A DNA stretch of 64,000 bases from Shimia thalassica (lineage in GTDB: Bacteria; Pseudomonadota; Alphaproteobacteria; Rhodobacterales; Rhodobacteraceae). Below the pieces are notes generated by a model. That model saw nothing but the letters and a program-made list of their open reading frames with translations. It did no database searches and was not told where the DNA came from. The stretch's first letter is position 1. Each line of letters starts with the position of its first letter. Position numbers and translations under genes: made by a program. Shown here in pieces: positions 37,928 through 46,128 of this stretch. The stretch lies in NCBI RefSeq assembly GCF_001458215.1, contig NZ_CYTW01000006.1, forward strand, positions 1 through 64,000, read 5' to 3'.

Positions 37928-38707
37928 CTAACTCGGCGTGTTTCGCTGCTTGAAGGCATCTGTCGTAAGTGTTGGAAGGATTGCAAGGCACTGTGCGTAC
38001 CTAGGACCCAGACGTCGCGGATTTTGGATAAGCCGCCAAACCCATTCCAGTGCCATGTTACGCATCCAGACAGGCGCACGTGTTTGGCTTCCTGCTAGAA
38101 AGTCCAATCCGGCCCCAATGGACACAAATCCCAAAGAAGGCGCGATACTGCGGCCTCGGGCGGCAAGAAGCTCTTGTTTGGGCGCACCCAAAGCCAGAAA
38201 GCAAAGGCGAGCCCCCGATTTTTCCGCGTCTTGGATAAGCGCCTCGGCCGCAGGGCTTTCAGGATCAAACCCCATCGGCGGGGCAATTTTACATGCAACC
38301 TTTAGCGCGGGAATGGTGTCTCGCAATGCTTGTTCTGCTTTGCCAAGCGCGTCCTCGGTTGAGCCGATCAAACCAATCGGCATTTCAAGGTCCGCCGCCA
38401 ATCGCGCCAACGGGACAACAAGGTCTGAACCGGGCATCAAATCGACGGGTTGTTTCGCGATGTGTGACATCCACACCAATGGGTTCCCATCTACAACAAC
38501 CAAATCCTGCGCAAGATAGGCGTCGGCAAAACCACGGTCTTCCTTCAGCTTGACCAGATGATCGAGGTTGATCGTCGCGACGGCAAACCCGTTGCCGGAC
38601 CGAAGCCTTTCCGTCACTGATTTTATAAGCGTACCATGATCCGGTACGTTGACCCTAATACGGCCAGCCACTGATGGAAAATGCAACCTACGACTCCTGT
38701 TGGGCAA
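37928..38707 (-). CDS. WecG/TagA/CpsF family glycosyltransferase
   Basis: A 259-residue enzyme of the GT26 family, which adds the second sugar (for example ManNAc or ManNAcA) to an undecaprenyl-diphosphate-linked first sugar. Family motifs are TINLDHLV, VDGNPLVWMS, the central LIGSTEDALG, and GAPKQE with FVSIGAGLDFLAG. It is the only EPS gene on the minus strand, convergent with the SDR gene (14 bases between) and divergent from the next oxidoreductase. The start is TTG at 38707, supported by AAGAAGGA seven bases upstream; a GTG lies 13 codons further in. It presumably has its own promoter in the 80-base divergent gap. Confidence 0.92.
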   Translation of the reverse strand: MPNRSRRLHFPSVAGRIRVNVPDHGTLIKSVTERLRSGNGFAVATINLDHLVKLKEDRGFADAYLAQDLVVVDGNPLVWMSHIAKQPVDLMPGSDLVVPLARLAADLEMPIGLIGSTEDALGKAEQALRDTIPALKVACKIAPPMGFDPESPAAEALIQDAEKSGARLCFLALGAPKQELLAARGRSIAPSLGFVSIGAGLDFLAGSQTRAPVWMRNMALEWVWRLIQNPRRLGPRYAQCLAILPTLTTDAFKQRNTPS

Positions 38708-38788
38708 TCGGTTGTCCTTCTTATGTCACATTGCAGCATTGTCGCCTATAACCGACTGGTTTGGATTGGGGGTGGCGTATAGTTTGTG

Positions 38789-39934
38789 ATGAATAAACGT
38801 CAAACGAGTGTGCAAATGAGATCTGTCGCGATCATAGGATGTGGATTTGTTGCCGATCTGTACATGCGGTCGTTTGCCGAGCATGCAGATGTGTCTCTTG
38901 ATCACGTCCATGACACCGACCTGAACCGGCTCGAGACGTTTACAAACCATTGGAAACTACGCCCCCATGAAACCCTGCAGGGGTTCTTTGATGCTCTGCC
39001 AAGCGGGTGCGTTATTCTGAACCTTACAAATCCAAACGCACATTTCGAGGTCAGCATGGCCTGCCTGAACGCCGGATTTTCAGTGTATTCCGAAAAACCA
39101 CTGGCCATGGAGATGACACAGGCGACGGATCTTGTTGAAACCGCAAAGGCAAAGGGTCTGATGCTGGCGTCCGCCCCCTGTTCCATGCTGGGGCAAGCGT
39201 CCCAAATGCTGGGCAAGGCCGTTCGTGATGGTGTCGCGGGGCCGGTGCGACTTATTTATGCAGAACTGGACGACGGTTTCATTCCCCAAGCGCCCTATCA
39301 GGATTGGAAAAGCGAAACCGGCGCGCCGTGGCCTTCCGAAGACGAGTTTCAGGTGGGATGCACGCTAGAGCACGCAGGATATTATTTGACTTGGCTGATC
39401 GGTCATTTTGGAAGCATCCGCCGTGTTGTTGCTGCAAGCGCCGAGGTGCTGCCTGACAAGGGGTCGAACGGTACCCCCGATGTGTCGATCGCGACGCTGT
39501 TCTTTGAATGTGGCGTTCTCGCGCGGCTGACCTGTTCCATCGTTGCACCCCACGATCACCAGATCAGGGTCATCGGGGATGCCGGTGTCCTGAAGGTAGA
39601 TCGGGCTTGGGACAACGCCGCGCCGGTCAAGTTTCACAAGCGGGTCCGGTTGCGCCGTCGTCTGCTCGAGGTTCCGCTCGCGCGGCGGATCAGGCCACCC
39701 TCGAAAACACACCCCAAGGTCGGCCGTTGGGGCGCTGCGGCGATGAACTTTGCGCTTGGACCGGTTGAGATGCTGGACGCCATCGCCGAGGGGCGGCCCT
39801 GTCGCATGTCTCCTGAACTGGCCCTGCATGTAAACGAGGTCACCCTCGCCATTCAGAATGCGGGGGATGATGCGGGATCTCAGGAAATGCAAACCCGCTG
39901 TGATCCAGTCGAGCCTATGCCATGGGCGCAGTAG
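38789..39934 (+). CDS. Gfo/Idh/MocA family oxidoreductase
   Basis: A 381-residue NAD(P)-dependent oxidoreductase. The N-terminal Rossmann motif reads SVAIIGCGFVADLYM and the catalytic EKP motif is in SEKPLAMEM. The C-terminal domain is the usual alpha/beta open-faced sheet. Relatives oxidise or reduce positions of nucleotide sugars or inositols. The start is uncertain: GTG 38786, ATG 38789 and ATG 38816 are in frame, with no clear ribosome binding site. It overlaps the following epimerase gene by 13 bases, so a joint role in making a modified sugar is likely. Confidence 0.87.
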   Translation: MNKRQTSVQMRSVAIIGCGFVADLYMRSFAEHADVSLDHVHDTDLNRLETFTNHWKLRPHETLQGFFDALPSGCVILNLTNPNAHFEVSMACLNAGFSVYSEKPLAMEMTQATDLVETAKAKGLMLASAPCSMLGQASQMLGKAVRDGVAGPVRLIYAELDDGFIPQAPYQDWKSETGAPWPSEDEFQVGCTLEHAGYYLTWLIGHFGSIRRVVAASAEVLPDKGSNGTPDVSIATLFFECGVLARLTCSIVAPHDHQIRVIGDAGVLKVDRAWDNAAPVKFHKRVRLRRRLLEVPLARRIRPPSKTHPKVGRWGAAAMNFALGPVEMLDAIAEGRPCRMSPELALHVNEVTLAIQNAGDDAGSQEMQTRCDPVEPMPWAQ

Positions 39935-40899
39935 GCGAAAAGCGCACACTTTTGGTAACCGGTGCCGCAGGCTACATCGGTCAGGCGACGGTCAGACACG
40001 CCTTGCGGGATGGCCACACAGTCAAAGCGGTTTTGCGCCCGGGACGACCGGTTCCCGATGCCTTGGCCGGCGCAGAAATTGTCTTTGCCGATCTCGTGAC
40101 TGACAACGACACGTTGGCAAAGGCCCTCAGAAACGTTGATGTCGTGATCCACGCCGCCGGTAGTTTTAGCAGCGATGCCGACACGTTGATGCGTGACACG
40201 ATCCAAGCCTCTTCCGGCCTTCTCGACGCTATGTCTCAAGCGGCTGTGTCGCGTGTGGTGCTTGTCAGCTCAATCGCCATTTATGGGTATCAGGGTGCCA
40301 AAAAAATAGATGAATCCGCTGAATTAGAGACACATTTTGACCAGCGTGACGCATATTGCCGTGCCAAGTCTGAACAGGAAAACCTGTTTCGCACCCACGC
40401 CGGTCTGAACCTGACCGTCTTGCGCGTCGGGGCGGTCTGGGGGCCAAACCGGCTGTTCAACGCGCATCTCGGGGTATCAACGGGCCCTCTGTTTTTGCGT
40501 ATTGGCAATGCCACGGATATCCCGACCTGCCACATCGAAACCTGCGCCTCTGCTCTGGTTTCTGCGTCCTGTCAGGTCAGCACCCCGACGTGTAGCGTGA
40601 TCAATATTCTCGACGACGACCGGCCAGATGCACGTCGCTATCTGAAAGCCGTGCAAAAGTGCGGTTGGCCGAAACGGGTGCTGCCGATCCCTCTTTTCCC
40701 TCTTTTGACGCTGGCAAAGGCACTTCCCGCGTCATTACAACGTGTCGGCCTTTTGAAGCCCGCGGCATTGGCAGCCCGCTTTGGGGCGGTTCAATATTCC
40801 AACAAACGGCTGCACATGTGCCTTGAAGACGTCACAATGGTCACGTTTGAAGACGCCATGACAGACGCGATCAAAAACACCGATGGATCAAAGGCATGA
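39922..40899 (+). CDS. NAD-dependent epimerase/dehydratase (extended SDR)
   Basis: A 325-residue extended SDR. TGAAGYIG is the cofactor motif, SSIAIYG carries the catalytic serine and YCRAK the Tyr-Lys pair. LRVGAVWGPN matches the substrate-binding segment of UDP-sugar epimerases and 3-beta-hydroxysteroid-like reductases. It starts 13 bases inside the preceding oxidoreductase gene and its stop overlaps the next start (ATGA). The pair of oxidoreductase and epimerase is mirrored by the single fused protein at 43158, see findings. Confidence 0.87.
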   Translation: MGAVGEKRTLLVTGAAGYIGQATVRHALRDGHTVKAVLRPGRPVPDALAGAEIVFADLVTDNDTLAKALRNVDVVIHAAGSFSSDADTLMRDTIQASSGLLDAMSQAAVSRVVLVSSIAIYGYQGAKKIDESAELETHFDQRDAYCRAKSEQENLFRTHAGLNLTVLRVGAVWGPNRLFNAHLGVSTGPLFLRIGNATDIPTCHIETCASALVSASCQVSTPTCSVINILDDDRPDARRYLKAVQKCGWPKRVLPIPLFPLLTLAKALPASLQRVGLLKPAALAARFGAVQYSNKRLHMCLEDVTMVTFEDAMTDAIKNTDGSKA

Positions 40900-42170
40900 G
40901 CGCCCCTGAAACCCATTGCCGGATCGCCTATCTTACGGGCGAATACCCGCGCGCCACGGATACCTTTATCCAGCGCGAGGTCGCGGCGTTGCGCGCGCTG
41001 GGTCACGAGGTCAAAACTTGCTCGATCCGACGCACCGACACGGACCATCATGTCGGGCCGGAACAACGCGCCGAAGCGCAGGCAACGTTTCATGTTCTGA
41101 CTGCGGCCAAGAACCCGTTCCACCTGATTAGGTGTCACGCTGCGGCCCTTGTCGCGGGGCCTGTACGGTACTTTCGGGCGCTTGGTCTTGCGCTGCGAAC
41201 CTCACCGCCGGGTCTGAAGGCGCTTCTGTATCAGCTGTTCTATTTTCTTGAGGCAGCCGTCCTGACACGGCACCTGCACCAGAACCGGATCGACCACCTG
41301 CACAACCATATTGCCAAGTCGAGCTGCACGGTCGCCATGGTGACCTCTGAAATGTCGGGCATCCCCTATAGTTTCACACTGCATGGACCCGATATCTTTT
41401 TCGCGCCGGATCATTGGCGTCTCGACAAAAAAATCGAAACCGCAAGCTTCGTGGCCTGCATCAGCCATTTCTGCCGGGCGCAGGCGATGGCCTTTTCCGA
41501 TCCGTCGCATTGGGAAAAACTGCACATCGTGCACTGTGGCGTTGATCCCGCCCGCTATGACTTTGCCGAGCTCGCCCCGGAAACCGGAGAGCTTTTGTTC
41601 GTCGGTCGCCTTGCTGGTGTCAAAGGCGTGCCCTTGCTGCTCGAGGTCATGTCCGAAATCCGAAAGGACATTCCGGCGATGCGTTTGACGCTGGCGGGTG
41701 ATGGTCCCGAACGCACCGCGATTGAAAACCGCGCCCGTGATCTCGGCCTGTCTGACATCGTGACTTTCCTCGGGTATCAGTCCCAAAAGGCTGTTGCGGA
41801 TCTGTTGAAACAGTCTGACATGCTGGTCTTGCCAAGCTTTGCCGAAGGCGTGCCCGTTGTCTTGATGGAAGCAATGGCCGCGCGCCGCCCTGTTGTCACC
41901 TCCCGCATTGCAGGCATTCCCGAACTGGTTGAAGACGGCATATCTGGCCGTGTTGTCGCCGCAGGGGACAAGGCGGGCCTGAAAGAGGCAATCACCGAAA
42001 TCTTGTCAGCGACCGAAACGGCCCGCGCCATGGGTCTGGCGGGACGTGGCAAAGTGGTCTCTGAATTCAGCAATACCCCCGAAGCCCAATGGCTGAGCGA
42101 TCTGATCCAAGGATATTTGGCCAACACGCCGCCGGAACGACTGCGCCCCTATGACGGAGATTTGTCATGA
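40896..42170 (+). CDS. Glycosyltransferase family 4, WcaL-like
   Basis: A 424-residue GT-B enzyme. The N-terminus RIAYLTGEYPRATDTFIQRE is typical of the WcaL/AmsK group of EPS transferases. The C-terminal donor-binding half shows LFVGRLAGVKG and the EGVPVVLMEAMAARRPVVTS motif with the EX7E glutamates. It would add a hexose to the growing lipid-linked repeat on the cytoplasmic face. It overlaps both neighbours by four bases (ATGA). Confidence 0.92.
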   Translation: MSAPETHCRIAYLTGEYPRATDTFIQREVAALRALGHEVKTCSIRRTDTDHHVGPEQRAEAQATFHVLTAAKNPFHLIRCHAAALVAGPVRYFRALGLALRTSPPGLKALLYQLFYFLEAAVLTRHLHQNRIDHLHNHIAKSSCTVAMVTSEMSGIPYSFTLHGPDIFFAPDHWRLDKKIETASFVACISHFCRAQAMAFSDPSHWEKLHIVHCGVDPARYDFAELAPETGELLFVGRLAGVKGVPLLLEVMSEIRKDIPAMRLTLAGDGPERTAIENRARDLGLSDIVTFLGYQSQKAVADLLKQSDMLVLPSFAEGVPVVLMEAMAARRPVVTSRIAGIPELVEDGISGRVVAAGDKAGLKEAITEILSATETARAMGLAGRGKVVSEFSNTPEAQWLSDLIQGYLANTPPERLRPYDGDLS

Positions 42171-43138
42171 CAGGCACCGTTGGCGTTGTTGTTATTGGTC
42201 GCAACGAAGGTGCGCGTTTGATCGCGTGCCTTGCCTCGCTCGCCAATCAGGACGTTTCGGTTGTCTATGTCGACAGCGGATCAGACGACAATAGCGTGGC
42301 CGAAGCGCGAAAAGCGGGCGCAACAATTGTTGATCTGGATACGTCTGTCCCATTTACTGCGGCCCGTGCGCGCAATGCGGGTGTCGATGCCCTGCGGCGT
42401 GTTGGCCTGCCCACCTATATCCAGTTTATCGACGGCGATTGCATCGTTGTCAGCGATTGGATCGAAAAGGCACGTCATGCGCTGGATCAAAATGCCGACA
42501 TGGGCATTGTCACTGGCTGGCGCAGCGAGATTTATCCAACGGCAAGCATCTATAACGATCTTTGCGAATTTGAATGGCATCGCCCCGCAGGGGACATCAC
42601 GGCCTGTGGTGGCGACATGATGGTTCGTAGTCAGGCCTTTGAAATGGTCGGAGGGTTCAACCCGTCTGTGATTGCGGCCGAAGATGACGAGTTTTGTATT
42701 CGCGTCGGTGCCGCCGGATGGCGTTTGCATCGCCTTCCTGAAAGCATGACCCGCCATGACGCGAACATGACGCGCTTTGATCAATGGTGGCAACGGGCCA
42801 TCCGAAGTGGACACGGCTTCGCTCAGGTCGGGCATTTGCATCCCGACTACTTTGTGCCCGAACGGCGGCGTGTTTGGGTGTTTGGGGCGATTTTGCCTGT
42901 CTTGGCGCTGGTTGGGCTTATCACGTCATTGTGGCTCACGGCGATTGGTGTCGCAGCTTATGCCCTGTCATACTGGCGCACAAAACGTGGTTTGATCCAA
43001 AGCGGCCTGCTGCCGGAAAGGGCGCGGCGGCATGCGGTGTACCTGACGCTGTCAAAGGTGCCGAACCTGCGCGGGATGCTGACGTTTTATTGGCGTCATT
43101 TCAAAGGGCGCAGCATGAATATCATTGAGTACAAATAG
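42167..43138 (+). CDS. Glycosyltransferase family 2 with C-terminal membrane segments
   Basis: A 323-residue GT-A enzyme. GVVVIGRNEGARL starts the fold, YVDSGSDD binds the nucleotide, FIDGDC is the metal motif and AAEDDEFCIRVGAAGW the acceptor-side signature. Two hydrophobic helices at about 240-275 and the basic tail suggest attachment to the inner membrane. It is translationally coupled to the GT4 gene (ATGA). The sugar donor is not predictable. This is the last glycosyltransferase of the locus. Confidence 0.9.
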   Translation: MTGTVGVVVIGRNEGARLIACLASLANQDVSVVYVDSGSDDNSVAEARKAGATIVDLDTSVPFTAARARNAGVDALRRVGLPTYIQFIDGDCIVVSDWIEKARHALDQNADMGIVTGWRSEIYPTASIYNDLCEFEWHRPAGDITACGGDMMVRSQAFEMVGGFNPSVIAAEDDEFCIRVGAAGWRLHRLPESMTRHDANMTRFDQWWQRAIRSGHGFAQVGHLHPDYFVPERRRVWVFGAILPVLALVGLITSLWLTAIGVAAYALSYWRTKRGLIQSGLLPERARRHAVYLTLSKVPNLRGMLTFYWRHFKGRSMNIIEYK

Positions 43139-43157
43139 ACACATTGGCGATTTCAAA

Positions 43158-45263
43158 ATGTACAAATTGAAACAAAACCGAGTACGGGCCTCGATCATAG
43201 GCGCAGGATATATCGCGGATTGGCATGCGGACGCGCTCAAGGCCACCTCGGGCGTTGACCTCGTTGCCGTCTGTGATCGATCCGCCTCGGCCGCCACCGC
43301 AATGGCCGACGCGCGCGGGATCAAGGCCTATACCGATGTGAACGAAATGCTTGCCGCAAATGTCTGTGATGCGGTGCATGTTCTGACCCCGCCGGATTCT
43401 CACAAAGGTCTGACCCAGGCCTGCCTTCGGGCTGGCGTGCATTGCTTTGTGGAAAAGCCCGTCGCGCTGTCGAGCGACGACACCAGAGAAATGGCGGATA
43501 CAGCCAAGGAAACGGGTAAGGTTCTGGGATTCGGGCACAATTTTCTGGGTATTCCGGGGTATCAGCGGCTGAAGAAGGATATCAGCGACGGGAAGCTGGG
43601 GCGCATTGCCAATGTAGAAATCAATTGGCAGTTTCCTTTGGGACCCTTGCGGTCGGGGCCTTTTGGGCTGTGGTTGATGCAGGAAACCTGCAACCTCCTG
43701 TTGGAATTGGGGCCTCACCCATACGCCTTTGCCGTTGATCTTTTTGGGCCGCTGGACATCATTTCGCTGGACGTGGGCAAGTTCATCACCATGCCCGAAG
43801 GCGGCACCCGCCCGCAGAGCTGGCGTATTCTGGCGCGGGCTGGCGATGTCGATGTAACGCTGAACCTCTCTCTGGTTGAAACCTATGATGACCGTTCTGT
43901 CGTCGTTCGCGGATCAAGCGGCATGGCGCGGCTTGACTATGCCAATGATGTTCTTACCAAACAGTTCGACAACACCTCTGATATCGTCTTGAATCCGCTT
44001 GTAAAACAGCTGTCTCATGGTGGCTCTCATGTCATGGTGGGGCTCGCAAACTTTACGAAACAACTGGTGTCGTTGAACAGAAAATCCCCCTACGCTCTCA
44101 GTTTTCAAGGTGCTTTCAAGGCGTTTTATACGGCGATCCGAGAGGACAAACCTCTTGATGTGCGCTTTGCCCCTGACGCGGGGATCGAGGTCATGCAGGC
44201 CATCGAGGACACGCTGGATCTGCTCCCGCCAGAAGCGCCGCTTGAAAGGCCGACAGGCACACCCGAGCCTGATGTGCTTGTGATCGGGGGAACCGGCTTC
44301 ATCGGAAGGGAACTCACCCGACAGCTGGTTGCGATGGGGCGCGATGTGCGTGTGCTGAGCCGTGGAAAAAACGGCCCATTTGATGATATCTCCGATCATG
44401 TCGAGCTGTTCTCGGCGTCCTTGAGTGACCCCGAAAGCCTTGATCGGGCCATGCAGGGAATTCGCACCGTTTATCATCTGGGCAAGTCTCTGGATGCGAC
44501 GTGGGAAGCGGCGCTCAAGAACGATGTCGGAGTGACGGTTGCGATTGCCGAAGCCGCCCAACGCGCTGGTGTCGAGCGCTTTGTCTATACTGGAACAATC
44601 GCGTCCTATGACATGTCTGATCCAAACGCCGTCATCACCGAAACGACGGGCTTTGCCGAAGATATGACAGATCGCAATCTCTATGCGCGTTCAAAGGCCG
44701 AATGCGAGTCGCAGTTGACCCAAATGTATCTGGATCATGGGCTGCCTCTGGTCATCGCCCGTCCGGGCATTGTGGTCGGTGCAGGTGGGCCTTTGCAACA
44801 CTGGGGCATCGGGCGCTGGCATGGTGCGGGGGCTGTTCGGATCTGGGGACGTGGCAAACACAATTTGCCGTTTGTCCTGAATGCGGACATTGCGAAAGGG
44901 CTGATTTTGATGGCCGAAACGGATGCCGCCGTTGGCCAGTCCTTTAACCTGATTGGTGATCCGATGCTGTCAGCGAGAGGATATTTTGACGCAATTCACA
45001 AGGCGCAGAACGCCCGCATAAAAGTTGTGTCGGGGAACCTCACGATGTTTTATCTGACAGACGGGGTTAAGTTTTTCCTCAAGAAAAACGTGCTGCGGCG
45101 CAAGGGGATCAGTCGACCATCCCTGGCAGATTGGAAGTCGCGCGCGCATTTTGCGCAGTTCGACAATGCGCACCCCAAGCAAGTTCTGGGTTGGGAACCG
45201 CAGGCCAATGAAGATAGTTTCGTTGAGGACGCGATTACAAAGGCAAACCTGTTCGGGTTTTGA
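43158..45263 (+). CDS. Fusion of Gfo/Idh/MocA oxidoreductase and NAD-dependent epimerase
   Basis: A 701-residue two-domain enzyme. Residues 1-360 are a complete Gfo/Idh/MocA oxidoreductase (ASIIGAGYIADWHADAL, VEKPVALSS). After a short linker rich in Pro and Glu (about 365-375), residues about 378-690 are a complete extended SDR (VLVIGGTGFIGREL, YTGTIASYDMS, catalytic LYARSK, IARPGIVVGAGGP). Both active sites look intact, so the chain could do two consecutive redox/epimerisation steps on one nucleotide sugar. I chose the ATG at 43158; an in-frame TTG at 43125 would overlap the previous gene by 14 bases. No strong ribosome binding site decides it. Confidence 0.88.
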   Translation: MYKLKQNRVRASIIGAGYIADWHADALKATSGVDLVAVCDRSASAATAMADARGIKAYTDVNEMLAANVCDAVHVLTPPDSHKGLTQACLRAGVHCFVEKPVALSSDDTREMADTAKETGKVLGFGHNFLGIPGYQRLKKDISDGKLGRIANVEINWQFPLGPLRSGPFGLWLMQETCNLLLELGPHPYAFAVDLFGPLDIISLDVGKFITMPEGGTRPQSWRILARAGDVDVTLNLSLVETYDDRSVVVRGSSGMARLDYANDVLTKQFDNTSDIVLNPLVKQLSHGGSHVMVGLANFTKQLVSLNRKSPYALSFQGAFKAFYTAIREDKPLDVRFAPDAGIEVMQAIEDTLDLLPPEAPLERPTGTPEPDVLVIGGTGFIGRELTRQLVAMGRDVRVLSRGKNGPFDDISDHVELFSASLSDPESLDRAMQGIRTVYHLGKSLDATWEAALKNDVGVTVAIAEAAQRAGVERFVYTGTIASYDMSDPNAVITETTGFAEDMTDRNLYARSKAECESQLTQMYLDHGLPLVIARPGIVVGAGGPLQHWGIGRWHGAGAVRIWGRGKHNLPFVLNADIAKGLILMAETDAAVGQSFNLIGDPMLSARGYFDAIHKAQNARIKVVSGNLTMFYLTDGVKFFLKKNVLRRKGISRPSLADWKSRAHFAQFDNAHPKQVLGWEPQANEDSFVEDAITKANLFGF

Positions 45264-45311
45264 ACAACAGATTTAGATTGGTGTTCGGATCAGCTAGGCT
45301 GGGGGGCGAAC

Positions 45312-46088
45312 ATGAAGGCGGATGCAGCAATGAATGACGATCAATTCGAAGACGCACAGGGCACACCGGAAAACCTTCCGATTGTGCAGGACCCTCTTGA
45401 GGTCTGGCGCTATCTTCAGCGGGTGCCTTTTGACCTCGATGTTCTGGATCAGAACCGCATTGTCACGGCCAAGCGCAAGCACGCCGCGAACCGGTCTTTT
45501 GACATGCTGCGCACCCGTTTGCTGCAAACGATGAAGGAACAGGATTGGAAGCGGGTCGCGATTACGTCCCCTACCAACAACTGCGGCAAAACCTTTGTTA
45601 CCGCCAATCTTGCCGTGTCTCTGTCTCGGCTCGAGGAAGTGTTCACGATGGTGGTGGATTTGAACCTAAGGAATCCTGGGTTGGCGGATGCCTTCGGGAT
45701 CAAGCCGCTTGAATCCATGCAAAGCTATCTGGAAGGTCGAATTGATCCACAGGATTTCTATTTGGCACACGGTCGTAATCTTGGGCTGGGTCTTGGAAGT
45801 GCGCCTGCCGAAAATGCTTCGGAGCTTTTTCAATCTACGATGACGATGGATGTTCTGGACGAAATGGAAGATCTGTTTTGCCCCAACATCGTGCTGTTCG
45901 ATCTGCCACCGGCGTTGGACCACGATGACCTTTTGGCGTTTCTGCCCAAAGTGGACGCGGTTCTGCTCGTCGTCGGCGGAGGGGTTTCGACCACTGACGA
46001 AATCGAACGTGTAGAAGCGTTGATCGCAGGGATAAAACCGCTTGCGGGTATCGTCATGAACAAATCCGAAGGCGTGGTTTCAAACTAG
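45312..46088 (+). CDS. CpsD/CapB-like exopolysaccharide ATPase with degenerate P-loop
   Basis: A 258-residue P-loop protein related to bacterial tyrosine kinases that partner Wzz proteins. The Walker A region reads SPTNNCGKT, keeping the GKT but not the usual GEGKS/T context. Walker A' is VVDLNLRNP, where the second Asp of DxDxR is Asn. Walker B is VLFDLPP. The C-terminus (NKSEGVVSN) has no tyrosine cluster. It may therefore regulate polymerisation through ATP binding rather than tyrosine autophosphorylation. GGGGGGCG precedes the ATG; a second ATG lies six codons in. It is the last gene of the EPS locus and is followed by a terminator. Confidence 0.82.
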   Translation: MKADAAMNDDQFEDAQGTPENLPIVQDPLEVWRYLQRVPFDLDVLDQNRIVTAKRKHAANRSFDMLRTRLLQTMKEQDWKRVAITSPTNNCGKTFVTANLAVSLSRLEEVFTMVVDLNLRNPGLADAFGIKPLESMQSYLEGRIDPQDFYLAHGRNLGLGLGSAPAENASELFQSTMTMDVLDEMEDLFCPNIVLFDLPPALDHDDLLAFLPKVDAVLLVVGGGVSTTDEIERVEALIAGIKPLAGIVMNKSEGVVSN

Positions 46089-46093
46089 GGCAC

Positions 46094-46125
46094 GCGCGGC
46101 GGGTGTCATACAGCCGCGCTTTTGT
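46094..46125 (+). terminator. Rho-independent terminator closing the EPS locus
   Basis: GCGCGGC (46094-46100) pairs perfectly with GCCGCGC (46113-46119) around a 12-base loop and is followed by TTTTGTT. It starts six bases after the cpsD-like stop codon and lies between convergent genes. Confidence 0.8.
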
Positions 46126-46128
46126 TCT

